Shown in pieces: positions 35,285-46,500 of a stretch of DNA of 64,000 nucleotides. The stretch spans positions 78,044,096 to 78,108,095 of the forward strand of contig CM065802.1 of the NCBI GenBank assembly GCA_033398695.1. Direction: 5' to 3'. This DNA is from Orobanche coerulescens. Taxonomy: Eukaryota; Streptophyta; Magnoliopsida; Lamiales; Orobanchaceae. The stretch's first letter is position 1; the number at the start of each line of letters is the position of its first letter. The position numbers were made by a program, and so were the translations under genes. Below the pieces are notes generated by a model that was not told the DNA's origin, made no database searches, and was given only the letters and a program-made list of their open reading frames with translations.

Positions 35285-36115
35285 GGAAAATTATATGTTG
35301 CACTCTTTTCCTTGATTGAGATGTTATCATATTGGGTTTTTCTAGCAAGATTTTTAACGAGTCACTACAATCACAACCAATATGGAATCTCCAAAAGAGA
35401 TTGACATGTATTGCAATTTTATAAGAATATGAGTTGGAGATTACAAATTGCATTGAATATACTAATCCATGGTATGTTTTTGTAATGCCTGTGGCATTTG
35501 TGTATAAAATATGTGTTGTCCACTTTTTCCTTGACTGGGGTTCTGTCCCATTGGGTTTTCCTAACAAGGTTTTTAACGAGGCAACATGAATGGCGTATTG
35601 GCATGAATAGTGTACTTTTTTCCCTTCATTAGGATTTTTGCCAGTTGATTTTTCCTAATAAGGTTTTAACGAGACATATTCATGGCATAATGAGGAACAC
35701 TACAAAGATCAAGATTATTCCTCAAAGATTGAAAGCAGAAGGAGTAGTTGTCCTCTTTTTCCTTCGATCAAGTTTTTCCCACGGGGTTTTCTTGACAAGG
35801 TTTTAATGAGGCAACATGTGGATACTCCAAAAACGAATGATATATATGACAGATTCACTCAGTTTTTGTCCCACGAGGTTTCAGTGAGACGACACATGAA
35901 TACTTATACAAGAATGATCGAGATAAGTGGAAGCAAAATTACGAGATTACGGATTGCTGGGGTTTTATACCACAGGGTTTTCCTAGCAATATTATGATGC
36001 ATCAAGATATGATCGTTACAATCTCGGCTACAAATAATTTGAAAGTTTTTCTCCGATTGTGTTTTTCTTCAAACTAGTTCATCAGACATTTATGTAAATA
36101 GTCATTCAAGGGGAG
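35285..36115 (+). mobile_element. copia 3' internal spacer with repeated motif, ending in a polypurine tract
   Basis: The motif family CTCTTTTTCCTTxxATxxxG ... GGGTTTTCCT ... AAGGTTTTTAACGAGGCA recurs near 35298, 35515, 35612 and 35750, with partial copies near 35860 and 35955. This repeated spacer is common downstream of pol in plant copia elements. It ends with AAGGGGAG (36108-36115) directly before an LTR start TGTTGTAAAATACC at 36116. Confidence 0.65.
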
Positions 36116-36265
36116 TGTTGTAAAATACCATGAAAGTGATATTTCAATTACCCTTTTGTTTTTATATAGTGTGAATGAGTATTAGGCTCTTGGTGTAATA
36201 TGTAATTACGACTTTACCATCTAAAGTCTTCCTATAAATAGGACTTCAGTTATTAATTAAAAGTA
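36116..36265 (+). repeat. copia 3' LTR, left part, interrupted by a MULE
   Basis: Starts TGTTGTAAAATACC after the purine tract and has a TATA box in CTATAAATAGG (about 36232-36242). It is cut at the TSD TTAAAAGTA (36257-36265). It resumes at 42294 with the second TSD copy and TATCTGAAAATCATTC. The right end of the LTR is not clear, perhaps near 42350-42375. Confidence 0.65.
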
Positions 36266-36964
36266 GACTTAATTACATAAATCATCCTTGTGGTTTGTCG
36301 GGTTTCACATGTTTAGTCCCTATACTTTTTTGTATGTGGGTCATGTCCTTGTGGTTTTTGATCCGTTACGGGTTTAGTTCTTGTGGTTTGTCGGGTTTCA
36401 CAGGTTTAGTCCTTATACTTTTTTTTCAGCGGGTCATGTCCTTGTGGTTTTTGATCCGTTACGGGTTTAGTCATTTGACCAATAATTCTGTTAGTTGATT
36501 GTTAATTTGAAAGGTATTTTCGTCTTTTCATATTTTATTATTATTATTATTATTTGAGTACGTTGTAATTAGCTCTTTATTTTATGATTATTATTATTAT
36601 TAATAATAAAATTTTATTTTATTATTATTAGACAAAATTACATAAATGGTCCCTCTGGTTTACCAAAACCCACAAGTTCAGTCCCTCCTAATTTTTTTTG
36701 ACCAACTTGATCCCTGTGGTTTTTAAAACTTGCACTGGTGGTCCTTTTTGCTCACACCGTCAAAATCGAGCCGTTAGGTTCTACCATGTGCCCCCCACGT
36801 GGGGGTATTTCGGTCTTTTTACGTTTGACGCTCTTTCAGTGTCTTAGGCCGCAGTAGACCCCGATCACTTTCAATCCCCCAAAAAACCCTTCGTTTTCAT
36901 TACACTAACGGCGATGCGAAAAAGTTTTCTCCTTCGAAGCTGAAATTAGGGTTTCGTGCACAGA

Positions 36965-39900
36965 ATGGTGGTCACTTGTAGGAAGCTACGTGGTCCCAAC
37001 ACCATTGAACCAGACCTTGAACACGAGTATGGTAAAGTTTTGTAGTTTTTTTTATGTGTTACTTTGATGTACTGTTATTATCTTATTTGGTGAATTTATT
37101 TTTGTTATCAGCTGGTTTCAACAACTTCTTCACTTTAAAGATTCATCATGGTGGGTTTCTTACTAAGTACCCAGGAAGAAAATACATTGAAGGAAGGATT
37201 GCTTACTTTGACTTTGTGGATACTGATCTTTTTTCAGTTGTTGAACTCAACGACATGGTACTTGAACTAGGGTATGATGAAAACAACACAATGTATTACC
37301 ATTTCAAAATACCTAGTCTGGATTTAGATTTTGGATTAAAGGCTTTAGGCAATGATCTGGACGTCCTTTCTATGACCAAGTATGTACCCCAGTTTAGAAT
37401 GCTTAATGTATACATTGAACATGGTGTAACTAGAGTTCCAACTTATTCCATGTCTATAGTTCCTTTTGAGCCATCCCAACTGACTTCATGTAGCTTCAAT
37501 GACAAAGAACCTATTTTGAAAAAAACAAGTGAATGAAGCCTATATACCTGTAGTAAAAGAAGCTCCAGAGATGCCTGATTTGAATGCCTCTCAACAAAGT
37601 AACATATTTGATGATTTTGAGCCATTTCTTCACAATGCATACCAGTATATGGGTGATGTAGATGCAGAGTTTCCTACTAAGACAATAATAGAAGAGGAAG
37701 ACATAGATGAAGACCAGGTTGAGGTTGATGAGGAGATTGGTAGTGGGGAAGATAGTGATGATAGTGATTATATCGTGGATACAGATGGTTTGGTTGATGA
37801 TTGGGAGGTGGATATGAGGGAGTTCCATGGTTCAGTGGATGAGGTGGAATGGTTTGGTCAAGGGCCACATATTGTGTCAGATAATAGTCAACAGGAAGAA
37901 GGTTTGGAAGTCATTAACAATGATGAGTTTGAAAGTGCTGGCCTAGAGGAAGACCTCAGGAAAAGAATGTTAAAAAATCTCAGCAAGAAGATGCCTTGTT
38001 CTGCTGGTGAGGTACATGCTAAATCCTTTTTTATAGGTCAGTCATTTAAAACAAAAAAAGAAGTTCAGGCCCACATAAAGCTGCATTCCATCTACAGCAG
38101 GAGGGCCCCACATATGTCAAAGAATGATAAATTTGGGTGAGAGTAATATGTAGGGGAGTGGTTCCAGATGGGAGTGAGAGTGGGCAGTCCAATAATGATA
38201 AAGCCACATGCAAGGATAAAATGGTAGAAGACAAAATGGAATCTTGTCCATTTGCAATTCAAGTCTCGAGGAGTAATGAGGTGGAACCCTGGTTGGTGAA
38301 AACAATCAAAGATGAGCATTACTGCTTAAAAACAAGAAATTTTAAGGCATGCACTTCTAAGTTTTTAGCCACTACAATTATCCAGCAGTTGGATTCTAAC
38401 CCAAAAATACCAGTTACTGCCCTCCATGAAGAACTGCAGAGGAAGTATGAGTTGGGAATGTCTAAAATGAAGGTATTTAGGGCTAAATCCATGGCAAAAG
38501 AGCAGTTATTTGGTGATTATGAGAGGCAATACAGTTTGCTTAGATACTACAGTTTGGAGTTACAGAACAAGTGCCCGGGTACAACAGTTAAAATAGAGGT
38601 GTTTAGTGAACCAAATTTGTCATCTGAAACTAGAATGTTCAAAAGGATTTACATTTGTTTGGGAGCATTAAAGTATGGATTTATGGCTGGGAAAAGGGAA
38701 ATCTTAGGGGTAGATGGTTGTTTCATGACAGGTCCCTTTCCTGGGCAAATACTCACAGCAGTGGGTCTTGATTCCAACAATGGGATCTACCCAGTAGCCT
38801 ATGCTGTGGTAGAAGCTGAAAATACCCATTCTTGGACCTGGTTCCTAGAGTGCCTTGGAGAGGATTTGAATCTAGATGCAGCTTGCAACTTCACTTTTAT
38901 GTCTGATAGACAAAATGTATGGACAATTACTTGATGATTGTAGTGTTGTTTATTTTATGCTAATATTGTTCTCATCTAATATGTAGGGAGTCATACCTGC
39001 CATAGCCAAGGTATTTCCTAGTGCAGAGCATAGATGGTGTTTGAGGCATATACATGAAAACATGAAGTTGCAGTGGAGGGGGAGGAGTTCAGAGATCATA
39101 TATGGAGGTGTGCTTGTATTACCAAAATGAATCATCACCAGAGGGCAATGGAATAATTAAAGGCTTTCAATGAGAAGGCACATGAATGATTGGCCAAGAT
39201 TCCTGCAGTTCATTGGGCAAGGTCCCATTTTTCTGGTAATTCCCCAAATTGTCATGTCATTAGTTTCAATATTTGTTATTTAGTGTATTAATGTATTGCT
39301 TATGTTACAGGTAGAGCACATTCAGACTGCTTGTTAAACAATATTTGTGAAGTTTTTAACTCCAAATTAGAGCATGGTAGGGACAAGCCTATAATTACTT
39401 GTTTAGAGTACATTAGGGTTTATTTGATGAAGAGACTCTGCATTGTCCAAAAAGAAATTGATAAATGTAGAGGTACACTAACCCCTACTGCCACTAGTAT
39501 TCTTGAAGGAATAAAAAATAAGGCTAGTCAGTACATGGTAATTTTTTGTGGGTCAGATAAATATCAAGTTAGTGGAATGATGTTAGATCAGTTTGTTGTG
39601 AATTTGAGAGAGAGAAGACATGTAGTTGTAGGTATTGGGAGATAACTGGGATTGTATGCAAGCATGCAGTCTGTGCAATTTGGGATAAGATTCAAAATGG
39701 TGAACCTGCACAAGACCCAGAACAATGGGTGCATCATTGCTACAGGCTAGATACATGGAAGGCAATGTACTTCAACAAGATTGATCCTATCAATGGTCGA
39801 AGCATGTGGCCAAGATCTGATTGTCCAACCACCTTGATAGCCCCAAATCATCACAAACAGGTAACTAAATTGCATTATAGGATATACATTTGCTACTTAT

Positions 39901-40225
39901 TATATTTCAATTTCTTTTAATCATGTGGCCAATATCTGATTTTTTTTATCCATTGCAGGTTGGGAGGCCAAAGAAAAAGAGGAAGAGGGCTGCAGATGAG
40001 CCTACAAGTCAGTCAAGGAGGTTGTCAAGGAAGTTTTTAACTGTTACTTGTGCCAAATGTCATAACAAGGGTCACAACTCAAGAACATGTAAGGGGCAAG
40101 GAGGGTCAAGTCAAGGGGCAGTGAGTGGTTCCAGTCAAAGTGCAGTGGGGGTTGCAAGGATACCAAGGGCACAAATGAGGAATGTGGGACACATGCCACC
40201 AGCTAAAGGAGGGAGTGGGATGTAA
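36965..40225 (+). pseudogene. MULE transposase (MURA-like), multi-exon, frameshifted
   Basis: Exon 1 is 36965-37031 (MVVTCRKLRGPNTIEPDL); an 80-bp intron lies at 37032-37111; exon 2 opens with the plant MULE N-terminal domain (TLKIHHGGFLTKYPGRKYIE, YYHFKIPSLDLDFGLKALG). An acidic linker follows. The MULE core has the first catalytic Asp in ILGVDGCFMTGPFPGQ (about 38700-38750) and FMSDRQ; a 70-bp intron is likely at 38917-38986, then PSAEHRWCLRHIHENMK. EVFNSKLEHGRDKPI lies near 39350. A SWIM zinc finger (CxCRYWEITGIVCKHAVC, about 39620-39680) and a CCHC knuckle (CAKCHNKGHNSRTC, about 40049-40090) follow. Frameshifts lie at 37521-37529 (A7 run), near 38135, near 39085 and near 39617; stops at 39140-39190. 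Inactive. Confidence 0.87.
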
Positions 40226-40540
40226 TTTTGTTTGTGGTGAATTAGAATGACTTTTGGGTATTTTTGGATCTGTTACATCAACCCTTGATATGCTAATATA
40301 TATCAAACTCATGTAATGAATGTAATGAATGTGGTGAATTACTTGTGCCAAACTCATGTAATGAATGTTAACCCTTTCTCCTGCATATATATTTCTATTT
40401 TATGGTTATATACCTGTCATAGATATGCTAATAGTTTTTTTTTAAAAAAACTTGGAATGAATTGACATTATGATGGATAAAAATCAAACAGCTGATATAG
40501 AATTGCAAATGAAACTACAAAAGAGAAAGAGCGCTGGAAG
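40226..40540. other. inner MULE, gap after the transposase
   Basis: Likely 3' untranslated sequence of the transposase. It includes a direct repeat (CTCATGTAATGAATGT near 40310 and 40352) and an A/T homopolymer region near 40435-40450. No gene seen. Confidence 0.5.
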
Positions 40541-40820
40541 CAATTTTTTTTTTTGAGAACAGATACTCCATGTGATATTTGAGCGACAACTTCAGCTTTG
40601 GTAGAGCAAAAAACTCAATTTTCATCCTATTTTTTTTCTCATCGTTGCTATCCAATTCCCTCCTGAGCTACAGGGAGAATCATCAGTGACATCATCATCA
40701 TCCCAGTCATCTTCCCATTGCTGAGCTACTTCTTTGCCTTCTTCTTTGCCACCCCAATCTTGATCAATTTCAAACTCCTCAAATTCATCATCATCTTCTA
40801 TGCTAATAGTTCAATATGCA
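40541..40820 (-). pseudogene. DSS1/SEM1 (26S proteasome small subunit) gene fragment inside the MULE
   Basis: The minus strand from 40798 reads EDDDEFEEFEIDQDWGGKEE then GKEVAQQWEDDWDDDDVTDD, the hallmark acidic, Trp-containing motif of plant DSS1/SEM1. One extra base after this and a TAG in place of a Gln codon disrupt the C-terminal helix, whose residues (LRRELDSNDEKK) are still legible in the shifted frame to about 40625. The N-terminal Met and first residues are missing; sequence before EDDDE is not coding. A run of 11 A on the minus strand (about 40552-40542) follows the 3' region and could be an old poly(A) tail. DSS1 is a subunit of the proteasome lid, of TREX-2 and of BRCA2 complexes. 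Here it looks like host sequence captured by a MULE. Confidence 0.85.
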
Positions 40821-41064
40821 GTATAATTTATCTACATTGGAAATACATCAATAACCAAAATAACAATATCCAATTCCATTGATAAACATAGAAAATACAT
40901 AATTTTGTATCATTTACCTTACAGTGCATAAACCCAAAATACCAATCCTGCTCCATCAATGAACACCCCAAAATACAATGTTCTTATCACTACATAATAC
41001 CCATCCCAGATACCAAAGAACCCAGATACCAAAATACCTTGCACTGACCAAATCCCATTTCAAA

Positions 41065-41352
41065 TTAAAAATTACAAATGTAAAGGGAAAATAAAACCCA
41101 AGAAAAAAATAGCATCCACTTCAACATCACCACATCTGCATTGGATTTCTTCAGCCTCTCTTCAACAGTGTTCTTTGACCTAAGCAAACCAGGAATGATC
41201 TCTACAGCCCTTGGGCACATGGGTTGGTCCGCCCATCCAATAAACCCACAAGTTGAACCTTTACGTGCACACGCCCAAAACCTCCTACCTGGATTACGGT
41301 CGGTCCATGATGTTAGCTTCACGACGCTGCTTCCACAAGAACTTATCACCAT
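41065..41352 (-). CDS. GRF-type zinc-finger small protein (95 aa) in the MULE
   Basis: It has the GRF signature TSWTDRNPGRRFWAC followed by STCGFIGWADQPMCPRA, then a short helical region (KNTVEERLKKSNADVVML) and a C-terminal hydrophobic segment (MLFFSWVLFSLYICNF) that could span a membrane. The usual first CxC pair is SSC here, so one zinc ligand may be missing. An upstream TATA-like TTTTTATACG lies near 41425 on the minus strand, just inside the TIR, so the TIR may act as promoter. GRF fingers bind nucleic acid in other proteins. The role here is unknown: either an element-borne accessory gene or a captured host gene. Confidence 0.7.
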   Translation of the reverse strand: MVISSCGSSVVKLTSWTDRNPGRRFWACARKGSTCGFIGWADQPMCPRAVEIIPGLLRSKNTVEERLKKSNADVVMLKWMLFFSWVLFSLYICNF

Positions 41353-42302
41353 TTTCTTTCAGATTCTCAAGCTGGGATGGGGAGTGCCAAACGTAAAAAT
41401 GGAAAGGGGAGTGCCAAACGTATAAAAAGACCGACCTAACGGCTCGATTTTGACGGTGTGAGCAAAAAGGACCACCAGTGCAAGTTTTAAAAACCACAGG
41501 GATCAAGTTGGTCAAAAAAAATTAGGAGGGACTGAACTTGTGAGTTTTGGTAAACCAGAGGGACCATTTATGTAATTTTGTCTTATTATTATTTGAGTAC
41601 ATTGTAATTAGCTCTTTATTTTTTTTATTTTTTTATTTTTTTGTTTTTTATTACTTTTTCCTTATCATTTTTGTAAACTTTTTTATCTTTTTTTTTTTAA
41701 ATTTTCGATTTTTTCAATTTCGGTTTTTATATTATATTGTTTTGATTTCAATTTCTTTTTCAGTGTTTTTTCAATTTTAATTTACCAATAAATAAACTAG
41801 TTAGTTATGAACCATCATAACTCTTAACTTATTTCGTAGTTATTTTGATTTTAATAAATACAAAAAAGTAGTAAAATATAGAAATTATCTTTTCCAACAA
41901 CATTTTTCCAATGCGATTAATAGTACCATAATATCTAACAATTCAAAATAACCAAAAAAGAATTCAAATTCAAACGGATTTAATGAAAAAGAACCGAAAC
42001 TAAAAAAAAATTAAAAAAAAAAGATAAAATAATTAAAAAAATGATAAAAAAATGTAATAAAAATACAAAAAAAATTATTGGTCAAAGTACTAAACCCGTA
42101 ACGAATCAAAAACCACAAGAACATGACCCGCTGAAAAAAAGTATAGGGACTAAACCTGTGAAACCCGACAAACCACAAGGACTAAACCCGTAACGGATCA
42201 AAAACCACAAGGACATGACCCACATACAAAAAAGTATAGGGACTAAACCTGTAAAACCCGACAAACCACAATGACGATTTATGTAATTAACTCTTAAAAG
42301 TA

Positions 42303-43539
42303 TATCTGAAAATCATTCTCTTTGTTCTCTATAACAAGTTGATATTTATACAAGACAATTGTGTTCATTCTTGTATATAGGAAAGTCTAGCTGATTTTAG
42401 TCACCATTGACTAAATTTCGATTCTATTTGGGTATTCGGTTATTATATGATGATTTGATTTTGAAACATAATTCGGGTTTTTTATTTTTGCAAATTCTTT
42501 TTTTTTTTTACAGAATTCAATTTCTAAAAAAATCCGATGGGTTCGGTTCCTAAATTGGTTCCTCATTAAAATCAAACAAAAAACCGAACCGTTCTATATA
42601 TTTTAAATTGGTTCTGGTTCTTTAAAATATTAGTAAGAACCAAACCGGTCTCAGCCCTACCCAAACTTGTACATATATTCCATTGAATGTTAGAACTCCT
42701 TGTGTACATGACATAGGAGCCAAGTTGAACATTTCCGTGATTCGTACTGACGATTCTATGATAGATTAGATGCAAAAATCAATTCACCCTTTCAACCGGC
42801 ACTATGCATACCAGATCGTCGATAAAATATCAAAATAAAACTGTATGAGAATCTACCAACATATTTAAGGTTTAAGTCATCATATCATAAAGTTTCAGTG
42901 AAAGAAAAAATAAGAAAATAAATAATTGGAAAAAAAAAAGAGAAAAACAACTCAAAATTGCAAAGTCTACCATCATGTTTTTTATATCCCAAATGCGATT
43001 TAATTCTACTTCAACCACTTGATATCACGCATAACGTTACATTCTTCAACTCTCGAGATTTAATTCTACTTCAACCACTTGATATCACGCATAGCGTTAC
43101 AGTCTTCAACTCTCGACTTTTACGATGCGAACTTGTGTGGAAATTTAATCATTGCATCGTTCCGGAAACCTTGAAAGGTAGATTTACGATATTTCGTTTA
43201 TGTGATAAATCTAGGTTATTAGGTTTTAAGCCAAAAGATAAGCGTTTTAAAAACAAAAACAAATGAGCAGAAAACCGACCAATGCAAGGCCGTCGTGGGA
43301 AAACAATATATAAATACATTCAATCATATATTTGATTTTGTCATAATAAAAATAGAACGAATGGCAAACACATATATGGTAAACTAGTTTAGTCACAAAA
43401 AGACATGGTTGTAAACCCAATTGTTCCCTCCAAATCAGAAATACCAGTTATAATACACAAACCTCGAGTAATAAAGGTACAACGAGACAAACAACCATCA
43501 CAAAGTTTCGATAGAAACCCCATGCAATCGATCGAAAAC
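42303..43539. other. remainder of copia LTR, then 3' flank of alpha-SNAP
   Basis: 42303 to about 42370 continues the copia LTR. 42400-42660 is AT-rich with GGTTCGGTT/AACCGAACC-type motifs seen in some hAT MITEs, without clear ends. A tandem repeat lies at 42998-43116. The last 240 bp or so are probably alpha-SNAP 3' UTR (minus strand). Confidence 0.45.
42998..43116. repeat. tandem repeat, two units of about 58 bp
   Basis: The unit GATTTAATTCTACTTCAACC ... CAACTCTCGA occurs twice with three base differences. No function is apparent. Confidence 0.85.
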
Positions 43540-46500
43540 TTAAGTAAGGTCCTCCTCTTCCAGCTCTTTGGCTTTCAAAGCCTCCTTCACTCTCAACAAA
43601 AGTGTTGTCTTCGAAGAATCCTATGATTTAAGTAAACAGCAGAAGTTAGTAATCCCAGCATAAAAAGTAGTAAAACTTCATAACCAAGTATGTAAAAAGA
43701 GCAGGATGAATATAGAACAGGTTCAATTGAACAAGGAAAACTTTACGTCCAACAGAAAAACATCAATTACAAAACATATTCCGAAAAGTTTGGCCGAGTC
43801 ATGTTCCACAGTGTACAATATCATACATGTAATAGAACATGACTAGCAATTATCTCAACTCATCGCCGTCTTATGATGACGGTTTTCGAATTCGACTCAT
43901 TTTTCCTTCATACAAGGACGTCTGGCGTAAAACTTTGTTGCTTTCCTTTTTACATTGATATTAGAGTGTTGACTAATTTTGAACATTAATCGACACCATC
44001 TAATTTTGAACATTATTCGACACCATAATCTTCATGTCACCGACCCAACATATTTTGGGATTAACGTGCACACGATCATGATGATGACGATGGTGTATCC
44101 CTAAAGTTTTTAATCTACAGCATCCCTTTCAACTGCTGCAAACACTCTCTTGAGGTGTTTATATTTAGGCAGAATGACCAAAATGGGGCCTAATGTTTAG
44201 TGGTTTTAGCACTTGAGGGTCTAAAGTTTAAAACGTATCAAACAGGGGCCTGATGTTTGGACCGTTATGCAGCGGTAGGGCCTGCCGTCAATTGGAGCCG
44301 TTGGTGGCTAACGCCACGCCTATGTGGCAGTTATCTTGTGACGTGGCAATGCTGACTAGATTTACAGAAGGCATGTAGATGCAATTGTGTTAAATCTGCC
44401 ACTTGTGCTTAAGTTCATATATCAATACAAACGATTTCTTAAAAAAAACTAAAATTTTATAATAAAAAATTCTGAATTTTTTTTTCATTTTTTATATTTT
44501 TTATTTTTTTAAGTTTTTATATTTTTATTATATTTATTCTAATTTTATTATATTTTTAGACTAATAATATTGAGCTAAAAAAATATATCCAATATATTTT
44601 TTTTCACGGGAAAAAAATTTCAGATTTTTTTTAAGAAAAAAAATTACAAACTTTTTATTTTGTTGATGCAAACAATATAAATTTTTAGTATTTGTCCTTT
44701 TTGTTAAAATTTTGTAATTTTATTTTAAAAAATAAGTTTCTGTTTTTATTAAAAAATTCAAAGTTCAGAAATAGAGATAACTATTATTTATTATACAAAT
44801 TCCAGATTATTTAAATTATTAATTATTAATTGTTTTTTTTAGATTTTTAAAAAAAAATATATGAAAAGTGATTTTTTTAGGAAAATAAAACTAGCAGGTT
44901 TTACTTTTTAAAAATAAAATAAAATAATTCAGATTTTTATTTATTATTGGAAAATAATATTCCAATTTTACTTTTTAATAAAAATAGCTTATAAATATAT
45001 TCCAGATTTTTTTTAAATAAAAATAAATAAGTTCCGATTTTTTTTTTAAACTTTTTCAGATTTTTTAGATTTTTTAAATATTTTTGAACCTCTTTATTTT
45101 TTATTATTTTAACGAAAATGAACAGTAGTTTTTTATTATTATTAATTATATTTTTATATTTATTATTATAAGTTTTATGTATTGTTTTTCAGATTTTTTA
45201 TGAACATAGAAAGAAAATAAATTCTACTATTAATAAACCTAACAAACTTAAACACAAGTGGCAGATTTAACACAATTGCATCTATATATGTCTTCTGTAA
45301 ATCTAGTCAGCCACGTCACAAGATAACTGCCAGGCGTGGCGTTAGTCACTAACGGCTCCAATTGACGACAGGCCCTAACGCTGCATAACGGTCCAAACAT
45401 CAGGCCCCTGTTTGATACATTTTAAACCCTCAAGTGCTAAAACCAGTAAACATTAGGCCCCATTTCGGCCATTTTGACTTATATTTATAGGAGATAAATG
45501 TAATTTTGAAAGGGAGAAAAGAAAAAGAGAGGCTCTTTGACTGTTGGGAACCTGGTCTAGATACCCTTATTTCAACCACAAACAAACCCATTCAATAGGT
45601 CGAGCACTTCCATTGCAAACATAACTTGTTTCCAAAGATGCAGCATGTCAAACCTTAGGTGAAAAGGAAGTAAAACAGAAGGAAGAAGGGAGTTCAGGGA
45701 TAAAGCAAGTTTTCAGATTCATGTTAAATATCCAACAAAAAGAGATGGTGATTTTCAACAGTGACGCAAAGCTTCAACAGAAACCAACTGTTGAGTGTGG
45801 ACAACTAAAACCAATTTTGACATATTAAGTTTAATGATGTACCCTTTGTTAGGTTACCAGTGGCTTTTACATTTTCGGTCATAAACTACGTAGAAACTCG
45901 AACATACACCGGAAAATATGTTTCTTGATTATTCCCGGTCTGGATGGCTTCTAGAGTATTACTTTATTAGTTAAAAGTAGAAGCAGAAATCAAAGCAATA
46001 CAAACCCGTAAGTCATAAAATAAAAGACCCTAGTCATGTTCACCACTGTTCTAAAATTTTCCGCCTAGACGCACCTACTCCCCCATACATTTAGCCTCCC
46101 GTTGGTCGCCTATGTTTTCTTCCAATCAGGTTACGCCGAACTCTGTCCAGACCCTAATTCGCTGGCTACCTAGCGGCTAGTATTTCTTTTAGAACCCTGC
46201 CTTCACCACGACTAAGTAACACAATGCGACTTGCCAGATGAAAGTCTAAACTAGAGGATATCGTCATATAAACTACATTTACTAATGACCTAAGTTGGAA
46301 CATATTCTACATAATGGATAAAAAGGTTAAGAGTCGAGTAAAACCAAAGTGTCTCTCTGGCTCCAATATTAGCCCTTCCTGTTCTCTTTATTTTTACTTT
46401 TTCAAGCCCTCGCCTTAGAGGACAATAGTGTGAATACTACTACTGCTAATAATAATAATAATAATAATAATTAAGAATTACATAATACCATACTAATAAT

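Larger units (their letters stand above)
36631..41582 (+). mobile_element. inner MULE with MURA-like gene, DSS1 fragment and GRF zinc-finger ORF
   Basis: Inverted repeats of about 150 bp: GACAAAATTACATAAATGG at 36631 and its complement ending at 41582 (CCATTTATGTAATTTTGTC). A 9-bp TSD TTATTATTA lies at 36622-36630 and 41583-41591; it is low-complexity, so less decisive. The TIR start resembles that of the outer element (ATTACATAAATxxTCCxTxTGGTTT), so the two belong to related groups. The contents are convergent: transposase on the plus strand, two minus-strand coding pieces near the right end. Confidence 0.87.
36266..42293. mobile_element. outer MULE (Mutator-like element), 9-bp TSD TTAAAAGTA, split by another MULE
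   Basis: Terminal inverted repeats of about 225 bp: left begins GACTTAATTACATAAATC, right ends GATTTATGTAATTAACTC. Exact 9-bp TSD TTAAAAGTA lies at 36257-36265 and 42294-42302. Each TIR contains an approximately 95-bp tandem duplication (TTGTGGTTTGTCGGGTTTCAC ... GATCCGTTACGGGTTTAG, twice). Without the inner element its interior is short and AT-rich with no gene, so it is non-autonomous. It inserted in a copia LTR. Confidence 0.88.

Noticed and set aside
37511..37868. Minus-strand frames of 63-105 codons opposite the MULE
   Set aside because: Shadows of the acidic coding region of the transposase on the plus strand.
42400..42660. hAT-type MITE with GGTTCGGTT motifs
   Set aside because: Motifs seen, but ends and TSD cannot be placed, so not called as an element.
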